A stretch of DNA of 64,000 nucleotides. It comes from Silene latifolia (lineage: Eukaryota; Streptophyta; Magnoliopsida; Caryophyllales; Caryophyllaceae). The stretch spans positions 143,093,922 to 143,157,921 of the forward strand of contig NC_133538.1 in the NCBI RefSeq assembly GCF_048544455.1. The letters run 5' to 3'. The notes beneath the pieces were generated by a model. It did no database searches and had not been told where the DNA came from. It saw only the letters and a program-made list of their open reading frames with translations. Positions 47,861-59,700 of this stretch are shown here, one piece after another; position 1 is the stretch's first letter; the number at the start of each line of letters is the position of its first letter. The translations under genes and the position numbers were made by a program.

Positions 47861-47943
47861 AACACCCCCATTTATTCAAGAGCCTTTGTCAAGACATACT
47901 CAGATAAACAAAGGTGTCACCATCTTAGTTGCCTGAGGTAGTA
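47861..47943 (-). repeat. LTR remnant of the Gypsy B type
   Basis: Reads TAACACCCCCATTTATTC, then AAGAGCC and a variant of the CTCGG hairpin, closely following the start of the Gypsy B LTR at 26105. It joins pol at one side and the Athila LTR at the other. Confidence 0.65.
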
Positions 47944-47945
47944 AG

Positions 47946-49452
47946 TGATGTGTGTCATTTGTATGATGTTTTACACCCTATTTTACACGCATTTCAGAGC
48001 TCATTTATGTAGTTTAAGGCTACTATTTGCCCCATTTCGTCTACTTTCGTATTTTTATGTAATATTGCAGATTTATGCGGAAATGAGTAGATTTTGAGCC
48101 AAATCCGTCCCCGAGTATCTTGCATTGCATTTGACGTGAAGTATTCACTTAAGGAACGAGCTTGATGCGCATTTCAAGGCCCAAAAGACAAATCCACGAG
48201 AAATTAGAAGTCAAGTGTCAGCTACTTCGGTCGATCGACCACTGCCTTCAGTCGATCGACCAACCCACAGGTTCCAGTAGCTACTGTTCAGCATAGACCA
48301 GTCGATCGACCGGTCCCAGCAGTCGATCGACCAAGATGCTAACTCATACGTGAATTAGACGATCGAGAATTAGCAAGCCCATGATATATTAGGTTTAGAA
48401 ATAATAGCTGCGTACTTTTCCTTTATAACGCAGCTTGAGTTTTGAAGTTAGAGATTCAGTTTTCAATCAAGTTTTACATTCAGTTTTTATCAGTTTTAGA
48501 ATATAAAATAATTAGGGTTTGGAATATTGGTTTGCATCGGATTTTCGTTTGTACTTCTAATCATTCCGTTACAATTCCTCTGCAATTTCGGTATTCTTTC
48601 TGTTCTATTCCAGTTCATCTTTATTGCGTTGGTAGGATAGAAATTGCTAGTTAGGTTTCAAAAGCCAATTTTATCATTTTATGTTATTTATTTGCCTAAT
48701 CGTTTTAAGCATGAATGCCGTAGTTTTAATCCTTAATATTATTGTTGTTTCCACTATAGTCATGAGTAGCTAAATTATTCGTGCTAGGATGTAGGGAATA
48801 TGTAGGATTAGGCGGCATTAGAATAGTAGACTGAAATCGCGTGTCAGTCGATCGACTGCCAAACCTGGATCGATCGACTGACCACGTGAGGTGTTACCTT
48901 CGTTTTAATTGTTTTAATTTCTATATTTGACGAATCGAGTGCACGCGACTAGTTGAATGTTTAGGATTTGACTGACCCATTAGATCGAAAGATAGGGAAG
49001 GTTGATTGACCATCAATTAAAATGACTAAACTATGCTGAGATCGAAAGAAAGGTAAAGTTTAGGTTTTTAGTCACTTTTCAGGACGAGAGTCAGTACTAG
49101 TGATATTAGGGACTTGTAGCGAGATCGAAAGATGTTACTTGTTAAGAGTGGACCGAGAGGACCTCTTGTTTTCCCGCCTCATGTGTTTAGACCTACTTAG
49201 TATGCTACCGCCGAAACTATAGTGAACCGACCATCCTTGCACCCCTTTTTAATATTTGTTTTATCCGTCTATTTAGTTTATTATCTTTATTGCCTTTAGC
49301 TATAGACCAAATCAATTCAACCCCCACATTCGTTACCTTAGACTAGAATTAGACAATTATTAATTACATTCGCCTCCTTGTGTTTCGACCCTGTTACCAC
49401 TAGCCTAGGTTAGTTTTAGTAGGAAATATAAATATTACTTTTGGTACTCACA
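47946..49452 (+). repeat. 5' LTR of the Athila-like element
   Basis: Begins TGATGTGTGTCATT and ends TACTCACA, 1507 bp. TATA-like TTTATAA at 48422-48428. CGATCGA sites at 48232-48329 lie upstream of it and another pair at 48849 and 48871 lies downstream, so they would be transcribed. Confidence 0.75.
48231..48366 (+). repeat. CGATCGA cluster in U3 of the Athila LTR
   Basis: Cores at 48232, 48253, 48303 and 48324 (spacing 21, 50, 21) and a fifth at 48360. Symmetric flanks of the form GGTCGATCGACC or AGTCGATCGACC. A further pair at 48849 and 48871 is 22 bp apart. Confidence 0.88.
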
Positions 49453-49468
49453 ACGACGGGTCAAATTT

Positions 49469-49486
49469 TGGCGCCGTTGCCGGGGA
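49469..49486 (+). promoter_or_regulatory. Primer binding site of the Athila-like element, tRNA-Asp type
   Basis: TGGCGCCGTTGCCGGGGA, which from memory is the exact complement of the 3' end of plant tRNA-Asp, used by Athila-type elements. It lies 16 nt from the LTR edge, a spacing usual for the group. Confidence 0.85.
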
Positions 49487-49589
49487 GGCAATTGTTCTAA
49501 TTTTTAGTTGTTTTATTTTAGTCTGTTTCTTAGTTTAAGGGACATTCGTTCCTTAAACTATTCTCATATTCTTTTTGTAGTTTCCTCTT

Positions 49590-51382
49590 ATGCGCAGGTC
49601 ACAGGGTGGTGAATTAGTACCTTTCAATCCTGAGATTGAGAAGACCTTGCGTGAGTTGAGACGATCATCTAGGATATTGCCAACAGAGGAAGAGCTGAGT
49701 ACTCTGTCAAGTTACTACGAGAATGCTCTATTTGAGGAAGATCCACCTTCTTCTCCTGTTTCCACTTCTTCAGCTGAGACCGTCACTTCTCCAGAAATTC
49801 CAGTCATGGCTGAAGAAGCAAGCATAGCTAGTCACTCTGAGCCGACTGCTGCGAATCTTTACAAAGGATTCGCATTACCATGGGAAGACCGGAAATTCGA
49901 GCCAAAGCCTGCCTATATTAATTTGGTTGAGAGAAACCAATTCGGGGGAGCTGCAACTGAAGATGCAGCCAAGCACATGGAGACCTTTATCGATTATTGC
50001 TGTTCCATACCCGCACCCACTGGCGTGACTCCGGACCAGATAAAGGAGACCATGTTTATTTTCTCCCTTCGTGATGCTGCAAGGGAGTGGTATAGAGACC
50101 TGGATCGAGCTGCTAATGGGATCACCGACTGGAGTTCGTTGGCCTTGGCATTTTACAAGAAATACTTTTCTGCCTCGAAGACCAATGCGATTAGAGCTCA
50201 GATCACGAGCTTTAAACAAGGGCCGGATGAGAACTTTCATGAGGCTTGGGTCCGTTTCAAGAAATTGGTGCGAACCATATTGCACCATGGGTTTGAGAAG
50301 TGGAGCCTATGCAATCATTTCTATAATGGGCTCTATGATGATCAAAGAGCTATCTTGGATGCTGCAGCAAGTGGTCGATTTGCAGAGAACGTTGGAGAGA
50401 CCAAAGGGTGGAAGATCATTGATGACTTAGCCACCCATAAAGCTGAGTATGGGAATTCCAGGGGGAATCAAAGGAGAAGTCTTTGAATCTCCTTCTGTGG
50501 CTGCAATAGAAGCTCTCACGGCAAGATTTGACAAATACGAGTTGGGAGGAGCTTCAAAAGGGGGAATCTACCATGTAAATGCTGTGTCAGACGGTCCTTT
50601 TGTCTGCAAAAGATGTGGAGCTGAGGGACATGTTTCAGAAAATTATCCTAGTCCCTTTGAGTCTTGTGCTGCCTTTCAACATTATAGGCAAACGAATACC
50701 TATTATAAGCCGAATGTTCATTCAAATCTGAGGCGGAGTAGTCAAAATGTCTTAAATCCTACTCAACCTCCACAGCAGCAGCAACAGCAAACTTATGTGC
50801 CCCCTCATAAGCAACAACAGTTTCAAAAACCTCCCTATGTGCCGCAGCAGCAACAATCTCAAAATTCTGACTTTGCTGAGTTGAAGAATATGTTGCAAAA
50901 GGAGTCCCAAGCTAGAGAGGACGGGATGAAACTACTAGAGAGCCAAATTGCTCAATTGGATAGCAAGAGTACAACTCGAGCTCCGGGACACTTACCGACT
51001 CAGACGGACTAGAAAGAGACCCTTAATGCCATCACTTTGAGGAGTGGGTCTACCCTTGAGGGGCCCGTCATGGTCGAGGACGATGCTGCAAAAGATAAGG
51101 CGGAACCGAGTCAAAAGAAAGCTGGAACTAACAAAAACAAGAAAAAGACGAACAACAGGTATGTCAGTCGATCGACTGACATACCCGGTCGATCGACTGA
51201 AGTGCGACAAACAAGAGCTTCGGTCTGTTCAAGTGGATCGATCGACCGACCTAACCGGTCGATCGATCGAGATTGCCGCCGATAGTGAACCTTTTCGTCC
51301 TCCAATGCCCGATAACTTGAGGGATCATTTGTTTCGGGGGTACGATCGCCCCGAAAATATTGAGGCCAGACCCGACTGCTGA
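49590..51382 (+). pseudogene. Athila-like gag, frameshifted
   Basis: Gag starts MRRSQGGELVPFNPEIEK (ATG 49590). The retrotrans_gag domain includes FSLRDAAREWYRDLDRA and LALAFYKKYFSASKT. A frameshift near 50450-50486 moves the frame; it continues with NAVSDGPFVCKRCGAEGH. The zinc knuckle lacks its last Cys: the position reads Tyr (50644-50646). A Gln/Pro-rich stretch (about 50760-50870) follows, then LPTQTD, a TAG at 51010, and NAITLRSG, the Athila hallmark. The CGATCGA cluster at 51165-51270 is inside this frame and is translated as Arg/Ser/Asp-rich repeats such as SRSTDIPGRSTE; a frameshift occurs within or next to it. Not functional. Confidence 0.82.
51165..51270 (+). repeat. CGATCGA cluster inside the Athila coding region
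   Basis: Cores at 51169, 51190, 51239 and 51260 (spacing 21, 49, 21), the same layout as in U3 of the LTR at 48232-48329. Located between the conserved NAITLRSG motif and protease. Confidence 0.9.
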
Positions 51383-52672
51383 TGGGTCTGTTCCGGTTCC
51401 GAAGTACGACCCTATGTCAATTAACGGTTCACATTTGAGACGGTCTGAAGAAGGGTCAAGCTACAACAAAGAGAAGGTAGTGGATTTTCAGCCTAAATCC
51501 ACCGACGCCGGCATGAGAGACTTAGAGGAGAGGGCTAAGTTACTTCTTGCCCCCCCTATCCAGGAGAGATTGGTCTTGTGAAGGAACAGGTATTTTTTAA
51601 TAAGTTTGAAAATGTTGTTCGTAGTCTAAACGTACAAGTACCTTTCCTAGAATTAGTCAATCAAGTGCCTGCTTATATGAATTTTATGAAGCAATTAATG
51701 TCTAAAAGGAAGTCACTTGAAACTGTGCATACGGTCGCATTAACTGAGGAGACATGCTCTTATTTGTCCCATACTGCACCCCTTAAGCTAGAAGACCCGG
51801 GAAGCTTTTCAGTCCCATGTAATATTGGCACCTTTCCTATTGAGAAAGCCTTATGTGACCTAGGAGCCAGTATTAGTGTAATGCCCTTGAGTCTTGCTAG
51901 GAAGCTAAAGTTGAATAGGTTTGCAGTCACAAATATGACAGTACAGATGGCTGATCGCTCTGCGGTCCAGCCAATAGGAGTCTTAGAGGACATCCCCGTG
52001 CAAATAGGGAAGTTTTTCTTCCCTGTTGACTTCGTGGTGCTTGATATGCCCGAAGATGCACACATACCTATCATACGAGGTAGACCATTCGCACACTCTT
52101 TGGTGCGAGTTATTGATGTTGGTTCAGGTACTTTGACCTTTAAGGTAGGCAAGCATTCCATTGTCTTTGCCCATACAGCTAGGAAGAAAGACCCCATGTG
52201 GCCTGTCACTTGCAATACGGTTTCTGAAAAGAAATCCTATTTTATACTTCCTGATATGCCTGTCTCTATTCCTACTCCTGTTGTAACACCTCCGCCCCAG
52301 ATTGGGAGCAAAGTGGAGGAAGATTCTTCTGTTTTAGACATTGCAGGAGCTGGTTTGGGGAAGGGAGAGATGCCTGTTGCTCCAGCTGTGAAGGAGAAAG
52401 TCGTTTCAAGAGGCCGTCTAGGTTGCCTTAGCTATGGCACGGATGAGGAGCTTGAAGATGAGCCAATCAAAGTGAGAGAGTCTGACCTGGACTTTGATGA
52501 GCTAGAAGAGGTCATTGATTGGGGAGATGATGAAGCTGTTGATCCGTTGAGCTATACGAATGTTGAAGTTAGGAAGGGTGCAACTGAGAAGATGAGCACC
52601 GTTGAGGCTACCTCTTGTAGCCAGAAGCCAGTCAAGTGGGCCATTCCATGGCCGTTCTTGATCAACTATTAG
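51383..52672 (+). pseudogene. Athila-like protease region, ends without reverse transcriptase
   Basis: Aspartic protease portion. The open frame from 51578 has FPIEKALCDLGASISVMPLS, where Athila elements use DLGA instead of DSG/DTG, and VVLDMPEDAHIPIIRGRPF, the second part of the fold. The preceding stretch (51360-51581) is in a different frame. After protease an acidic tail follows (DFDELEEVIDWGDDEAVDP) and the frame stops at 52672 after WPFLINY. Intact Athila elements continue into reverse transcriptase here; this one has none. Confidence 0.8.
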
Positions 52673-54230
52673 TTGATTGAGACTTCTTCAAACATTTACA
52701 TTTTATTGCTTTTGAACCTTTTTAGTGCTTTTGTGTGCGCGAGACTTCACATTTAATTATTTTGCTTAGTTTTTTTTAAGCACTTTAGACTTTACTTTGG
52801 GTTTTGCGCAATTTTGGGCGCGTATTATTGTGCACTTGCAGGTTTTTGGACCTCATTAGCTCAAGTTATTGAGCAAATACGAAGAAATCAAAAGTTACAA
52901 AGAAGATTTTCGATCGATCGATCGATCTCGTAAAGTCGATCGATCGGGCCGCACAGATTCAGGAGCTTCATTCTGTTCACTCGGTCGATCGATCGGGATA
53001 TGTGGTCGATCGACCGCCCGCTTCTTGTGCACTGTTCACGACCTCTCCCCTGCTGTGTTTGGTCGATTTGCGGAATTAAGGGAGTTTTCTACTCCACTTT
53101 ATTTTCCGTCATATTTCTGATTTCTTCCATTTTCTAAATTGTGCACATAATTACCGCGTCAAAATTGTTTTCTGGGACTTATGCGTGGTTCTTTTGTCTT
53201 TTCAGGTACTTATTGGTAGCACTGCTGGCTACTGAAACCTCATAACTCACGCTGGTTTGGGGAGGTTTCCTTTTGCTGCGCTTAAACTCTTGTGAGTTCC
53301 CGAGTTCCACTTCTTGTCGTATTTCTTTATTTTATCGCAAATTCCCGTTTCTCTTTTCTTCATTACATGATTTTGCACAATGGGGACATTGTGCGATTTG
53401 GTTTGGGGAAGGGTTTTGCGTCGCATATCATTTGCTTGCATTCACGTTTACATTTTGTTTTGCATTGTTTATTTCATTTCTCATATATAAAAAATTCAAA
53501 ATAATTGAAAAATTTCATCAAAATTCAAAAATTTGCACGTTTATTTTAGCATATAGGTTGAGTCGGAACGGTAGTATTTCAATGATGACATTGCATATGC
53601 ATCTGTTTTATTGCCTAAACCTTGCTAATTGACATGTTATTAGTAGAATCATATAAGTGCATATCTACGATTTTTCGTTACATTCTTGCTGGACTTGAGA
53701 CTTGACTTAGATATTTGGCAAGCTACTTGTTTATTCTGAGATTTAGAGCCTATAACTGGTGACATTCATGACCGGTTTATCTAGGATTGTGAGTAGTTCT
53801 CCTTATGAGACATGTTACATCAATATGCATAAATATGAACTTAATCTTCTTAATACCTGTATGCATTCGGTTTGTGGTTTTTTGACACATGTGGTAGAGG
53901 TTTCCCTTTTCTCATTTTTACCCATAAGCTCCACACTGCCAAAAATAGCCTTTTTGTCCCGTTTACTACATCCTACATTTAGCCTGCCCTTGTCAAGCTA
54001 GTAGTTTAGTTTTTGGGTTTGTTACTCGTTTTTGGTGGCATATGCTCTGTTGAGATGATGATTGGAAAATGAAAAAGGAAAGAAAGAAACAAGAAAAAAA
54101 GTAGAGAGAAAATAATATTTCGAAAAAACAAAAAGAAAGTGTTGTACTGTTTCAGCGGTCGATCGACCGCTCTACTTGGTCGATCGACCGAAGCCCGAGA
54201 AAGAAAAGAATCAATTCGCATAATTCAAGT
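52673..54230 (+). other. Athila-like 3' region without pol
   Basis: No coding motif. It holds two CGATCGA clusters (52911-53012; 54160 and 54181), a perfect hairpin GCACAATG-ggga-CATTGTGC at 53375-53394 followed by TTTGGGGAAGGG, and purine-rich runs near 54065-54140. The hairpin and G-rich run resemble the region before the 3' LTR in Athila elements. Confidence 0.6.
52911..53012 (+). repeat. CGATCGA cluster in the Athila 3' region
   Basis: Cores at 52911-52919 (three overlapping), 52937/52941, 52986/52990 and 53007. Site-to-site distances of about 22, 49 and 21 repeat the layout seen at 48232 and 51169. A separate pair at 54160 and 54181 is 21 bp apart. Confidence 0.88.
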
Positions 54231-54442
54231 TGATACGTGCATTTTATATAGTCTTATTAGCCTATTTTATGCACGTATTCCTATGCTTTTATCGTGGTTT
54301 TATACTACGAAATGCCCCGAATATGCTACTTTGGTGTATTTTGTCTTAATTGCAGGAATGGACCATAAAATAGTGAAATCAAGCCTTTTACCGTCCGTTT
54401 AGCATGCATTTGGAGGAAGAGTGGATTTGGAGCGGGAATTAT

Positions 54443-56399
54443 TGTAACACCCCGATTTATAAAGGAGCCTCTAGCAAGACATTCCCTAATAAACCGGACT
54501 GTTACCATCTCGGTTTCCCGAGGTAGTGAATAACAAATTAAACTCCAAGGCAAATTACATAATTTCATTAACTTAACTTTTTACAAAACCTCATTTACAT
54601 CAAATTACAAAGAACTAACATAAATAAAAGTGAAAGTCTTCTAAATGATGATCTAGCTACTAAGTCTTCTGATCCAGTGTCTCACGCCCATCAAGCTCCC
54701 ATCCTATCTCATAAACCCGTCAAGTCTCGCTCCCAATATTTGGATCGTCACGGTGTTCACGAATACACAGGGTCAACCACGAGGTTGAGTAGGGAATACA
54801 ATGAAACAACAAAATATGATATGCATGCTCCTCCGTCACCACCACCTCCATCTCAACTCATATCTCATAACCCGGAACGCCCAGCCATACCGATCCCCGG
54901 TAGACTATATATCGACCGTAGCCGATCCGCCATTTCGCTTGTTGAGGACACCAGGGCAAGTCCTGCAGAACCCGCCTGGGCCTTATCACAACATCATCAT
55001 CACCACACCACGTCACCACAACATCCTCCATCTCCAATGCATATGAATGCTCAAGAAATTAATGCAACACAATATGTATATCATTGAACTGGTACATCAT
55101 AGAATCATGCCGGTTACCGAATGTTGTGATAATATACTCAATACGATCAATTCAGTCAAGCACATTCCAGGATATGAATCATAACATGAATCAACAACCA
55201 CGAATCACGTCAACGTTCACAGTTTGGTCATATGTAACACAACAAGTCAACACAATTCAACAACAACGACAATAAGTCAAGTGTATTTCCCTACCTTTTC
55301 GCAATCCAAGCACACAAGCAATCAATTATGATCCTTCACATATCCATCACCTACATAACATAATTATGTATAATTACCACCTACTCAATCAAATAATCAT
55401 GCACATAACCTAGACTCATCATAGCTTAATAGGAATATCAACTTAAAGAACAAACACGATTTTTCCTGATTTTCCAGCACATGACAGACTCGGAATAAAA
55501 TACATAACTAATTCCAGAAAAATCAAATTGATACAAGGCCAATTGTATTGGAACCGCATGAGTCTTAGCTACAAATTATATCTAACGTGTTTTTCTCATA
55601 TTCCAAACTTATCAAGAGTTTTCAGACTGATTTCCAAAAACTGATAGAAACCGTCGCATAAAAAGTATTGATTCATAAAACGAGTTTAAAACATTATTTT
55701 GCAGTAATTACAAATCCTATTATCATCTAGACTATACAAAGATGATGTATGAAGAAGCCTCATAACTGAATCGACATAAAAATTAGGGTTTCAAATCATT
55801 TTCCACAACCAAATCAGATTCGCGGACTTTTCAGCGACATGTTCATAAATAAATCACCTAGGACAAAACATAAAGAATTTGACTACGAGATTTTATATGC
55901 ATAAACTAGACATCAAATAAATAGGACTCTCTTTTCAAACTTTTTGAAGACGAACACTTTAAAACAGTATAAACAATGGAATGAAATCGACTTACAAACA
56001 GGGAAATCAAATTAGGTTGGAATCGATGAGAAATCTTCAATCAATTGAAAGGCTCGACAATTCTTCTTCCTCTCCTTTTGTCTAGGTTTAGAAATGGTTT
56101 TATGAATGATAAAATGAAAAGAGGGGAGAGGGAGAGCGGCTCTTAGATTAGGTTTAGGGTAAATGGTGGTTACATGTTCCGGGTAGGGCAAATGGGTTAA
56201 ACGGGTATGGTCGTTGGGTAAATGTAGATGGGTAATTCTTGACCCAAAAGACAAAATGTGATGTAGCCCGACTCAACATATACGATATAAACCCGACTTA
56301 ATAACATTCACGATATTACGATGCAACCAATATAAAATGTATAATACTAATATATAATAATATCCGTTTAATCGATTATATAAAATACGGGGTATTACA
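54443..56399 (-). repeat. 3' LTR of Gypsy C
   Basis: TGTAACACCCCG to GGGGTATTACA, 1957 bp. U5 hairpin CTCGG-tttc-CCGAG at 54509-54522. No CGATCGA array. Confidence 0.92.
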
Positions 56400-56710
56400 G
56401 TCTACCCTCCTTAAAAGAAACTTCGTCCCGAAGTTTACCCTCTCTACCAACCAACGCAAACGAATTATGAAACGCATATACAAAAGTATGTAAGGCACCC
56501 ACCAAATTGAATATTAAACGCAGTATTACATTCCACCCTCCTTAAAATAAACTTCGTCCCCGAAGTTTAACCATATGAAAACACATCATGTAACACTCCA
56601 ACATAACCTACACAACACATAACCAATATAGCCAAACTGAGAAATCACACATGAAAGTATAAAGATTTTACTATCCTACCCTCTTTAAACATGGTTACGT
56701 CCCCGTAACC
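56400..56710 (-). promoter_or_regulatory. Polypurine tract, hairpins and duplicated LTR junction of Gypsy C
   Basis: The purine tract (AAGGAGGGTAGAC, minus) is followed by hairpin AAACTTCG-tcc-CGAAGTTT at 56418-56436. A near copy of the LTR edge, tract and hairpin recurs at about 56522-56568 (GTATTACA, CCACCCTCC, then AAACTTCG-tccc-CGAAGTTT). A third hairpin GGTTACG-tccc-CGTAACC is at 56693-56710. Confidence 0.75.
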
Positions 56711-59700
56711 TTCATTATTATAACAAAAGTTCTCAAACTACTGCTAACAACTGAAAGAGGATAAAAGATTCACAATTCACGCTCAAGTTACTAATTCCTA
56801 CTAAAGACAATCAATATACAAGCTCTCTCAAGAAAGCTACAGTTACTGCTGCTACAGCACATCGCCACGGATCGGAGCAAAAGCCACGTTGAATAACTTA
56901 AGACATTTCAGTATTAATCTAGACACTCTTCATATCAATCAATACATGCAATAACATTCACAAGATCTGCTTGTCAATCTAATTTATACATTACTACTCA
57001 GGTTACAAAGATGAAGATGCCTAGGTGCTCACATATGGTTCATGTCAAATAACATCGTTTCATCAAGGTTACTAAGCAAGATCACTAACGTAACATACCA
57101 CGATAATCCTATCCGGCGTACTCTCGTGGCAGCATATTTTCCAAGAAATATTGGTAACATTTATTCATGTGAATAGTCAAATTATGAATGGAACAATGCT
57201 TTACGAGGTTACTAGTAAAAATCATTAGTAATTATTCATTTCACTAATCATTGTAATCTCATACCTTAGAAACATAGGGAATCAATCAACATAAGAAAAG
57301 AATTAGGGTCAAAACTTAATAAATCGATTTATGAAAATTTGTAACCTAATAGGTCCATCGACTTTCCTTTACATAAGCTGTCTGATTTAGGTCAAGACAC
57401 AGTAATCACCCATAAAATGAAGACAACCAGTTTTGCAAAGACTTATCATCCTAGAAATATTTTTAATCCTCATAACAAAGGGTTTGGGATTTATTCACGA
57501 ATGACGAACGCACATTGATTGGCAAATTTTACAAACTTATTGGTCGAGTCAATCAAGCGAGTAAACAGCGATATTGGAAAGTTAACATACAAGACTATCA
57601 TACATAAAATTTCGTTCTTGGTGTTAAATATATTTAAACTGCACCCAACACAATGACATAAAAGATTAAATGTATTTAACTACACCAATTTCAACAGACC
57701 ATGTTAACACATAACTCACTTAAATCACCACATTACATTTCCCGCTTTGACATTCGTAACTAACCACAACCCACCAATTCCCTACATGAACGAACAACAT
57801 GACCAAATTAACCCACTAATTTGTGACTCCGTTCTAGCTTCATTCCTCGGACTACCAAATATCATGAAACCATACAACCAGACAATCGGCCGAAATCTCA
57901 TTCAATTTATACTCACACGACAAAATTTAACTTCATTTTCAAAACTTTTACTTTCATCTTGGACGGTGAATAACTTTCTTAACATAAGTCTTATAACAGA
58001 GCCGTCCATAGAATCCATTTACTGACTTACTACGAAACTCAAAATCGATAAACTTAATTCAATTCTTTCAAACAATACAAGCTTAGGTGTCGACTCATAT
58101 TTCATAATTTACGGAGTTCATTTTATTCATTTCAAAGTCCTATGTTTACTAATGAACGACTATTACCTCAACATCAGGATTTTAGTTGCACTTCTTTACT
58201 CGGTTATATTCCACGGCTAACACGACTGACATTTAATCGGAGACCTTTTAGATAGTACACATTCCCTGGTGACGTCTCATCAAAGCATACGATTCGTACC
58301 ATAAAGTAAAGCAAGTAACTACAAATTAACTGTGTTCAATCAAATTTTTACCTCTTTATTATAGATCTATTTATCACAGGTTGCATGGTCACACAAAGTA
58401 TAAGTACCAACTCAATTACATGTTAAATTTTAAAACGATTTATCACGTCATAAGAACTAGACAGGAGTCTAAACATATAGTCAATATGAGAAGATTATTA
58501 GTTTAGATCGGAGGCACACTATAAAAATCCCAGTTAAGCTCCTTACGGAACCATCGACTGTGCGTCATGAGTAATTAACTTAATAATGTAGAAGTCAAAC
58601 AACTGAAATTACAATTGAGTATTAATAGTTATATGATTCACAATAACAACAAAATTACTTCCATATCACACATATGTTTAACATTTTAGCAACCATACCA
58701 TTCAATTGTATCCATCAACTCAAAGATAATTCATTTTCAAAGTAAAAATAAAAGATATCGCATAAACAACTTAAACATGTACATATACCATCATATAACT
58801 TGTAAAACATTATCTATGACAAAAGATTAGTAAGGTGAACAAGTTCTCTGGTTTGCACGGTTTGAACAAATAGGCAACTCGCGGCTCAATTAAACGTAAC
58901 TATAACGACTATCATTTAAACATACGCATGACATGTGAATCATCAAAGGGTTATCTCATTATAATTCGACGGTTCGAGAATATATTTCAAATATCGTAAC
59001 TATATCAACTATATTTCAAATATCGTGACAATTGCAACAATCACCTTAGCATTTCATGACCATACAACTATGAACATATCCAATAAGGAACAACAACACT
59101 ATTTTATTATCATATCATAAGTTTAGGTTCAACTGAAATAAATTAATGCAATGAAAGTAATAAGTATAACTATAGGCACACAGACTCACATAAAAGACAT
59201 GAGAACTCAGATGACATCCTACATGTGTGAACATTTAAACATAATTATTATAAATATTCACACGAGTATATTAGAACAATCAAGTTAACATTTAACGCCA
59301 CCAACTTTACCAAGATATGACAATATAGTTTTATATTTATATATATCCGACCACAATACAAATATGATGAACACACCAGAGATATTAAAACATGCCAAAC
59401 ATATATAAAATATGCAACAACTGGACTCGTATAAAATATTTCACCCCCGATTAAGGATCAGATTAAGCTATTCAATTTCACTCATACTATCATGCCAACA
59501 ATGTTATAAACTAAACTTTAATTTTTTTATCACTTGTTAAGATACCTAACCAATGAATATGTGTGCTACTATCATCATATAAGGACACTATAATTTCACG
59601 TTAATAAGGCTCATGAAATAATCGAACAACTGTATGAAAACTCAAGATAGAATTCACATTTTAAAAGTTATGATTCACGTTGTAACTTCCAAAAATCACG

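Larger units (their letters stand above)
26105..47943 (-). mobile_element. Gypsy B: decayed chromovirus hosting the nested elements
   Basis: Outer element of the nest, minus strand. Its plus-left LTR begins TGTAACACCCTC at 26105, is split by element A (26790-44109 plus TSD), and resumes at 44115 to end GGGGTATTACA at 45676: about 2.25 kb once the insert is removed. A polypurine tract (AAAGAGGGAAGAC on the minus strand) follows at 45677, then decayed pol at 45866-47857. Upstream pol, gag and the primer site are missing: at about 47861 the pol fragment meets 83 bp resembling the LTR start, so a deletion has removed most of the interior and the LTR remnant is then cut by the Athila element at 47946. 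LTR ends closely resemble those of element C. Confidence 0.75.
47946..54230 (+). mobile_element. Athila-like element with gag and protease only
   Basis: Ty3/Gypsy Athila-type element on the plus strand: LTR 47946-49452, primer site 49469-49486, gag from 49590, protease to 52672, then 1.5 kb without RT, RNase H, integrase or envelope. Right end uncertain: a related but different LTR starts at 54231, so either this is another element cutting into it or its 3' LTR is beyond the window. Five CGATCGA clusters occur in it. Non-autonomous in present form. Confidence 0.75.
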
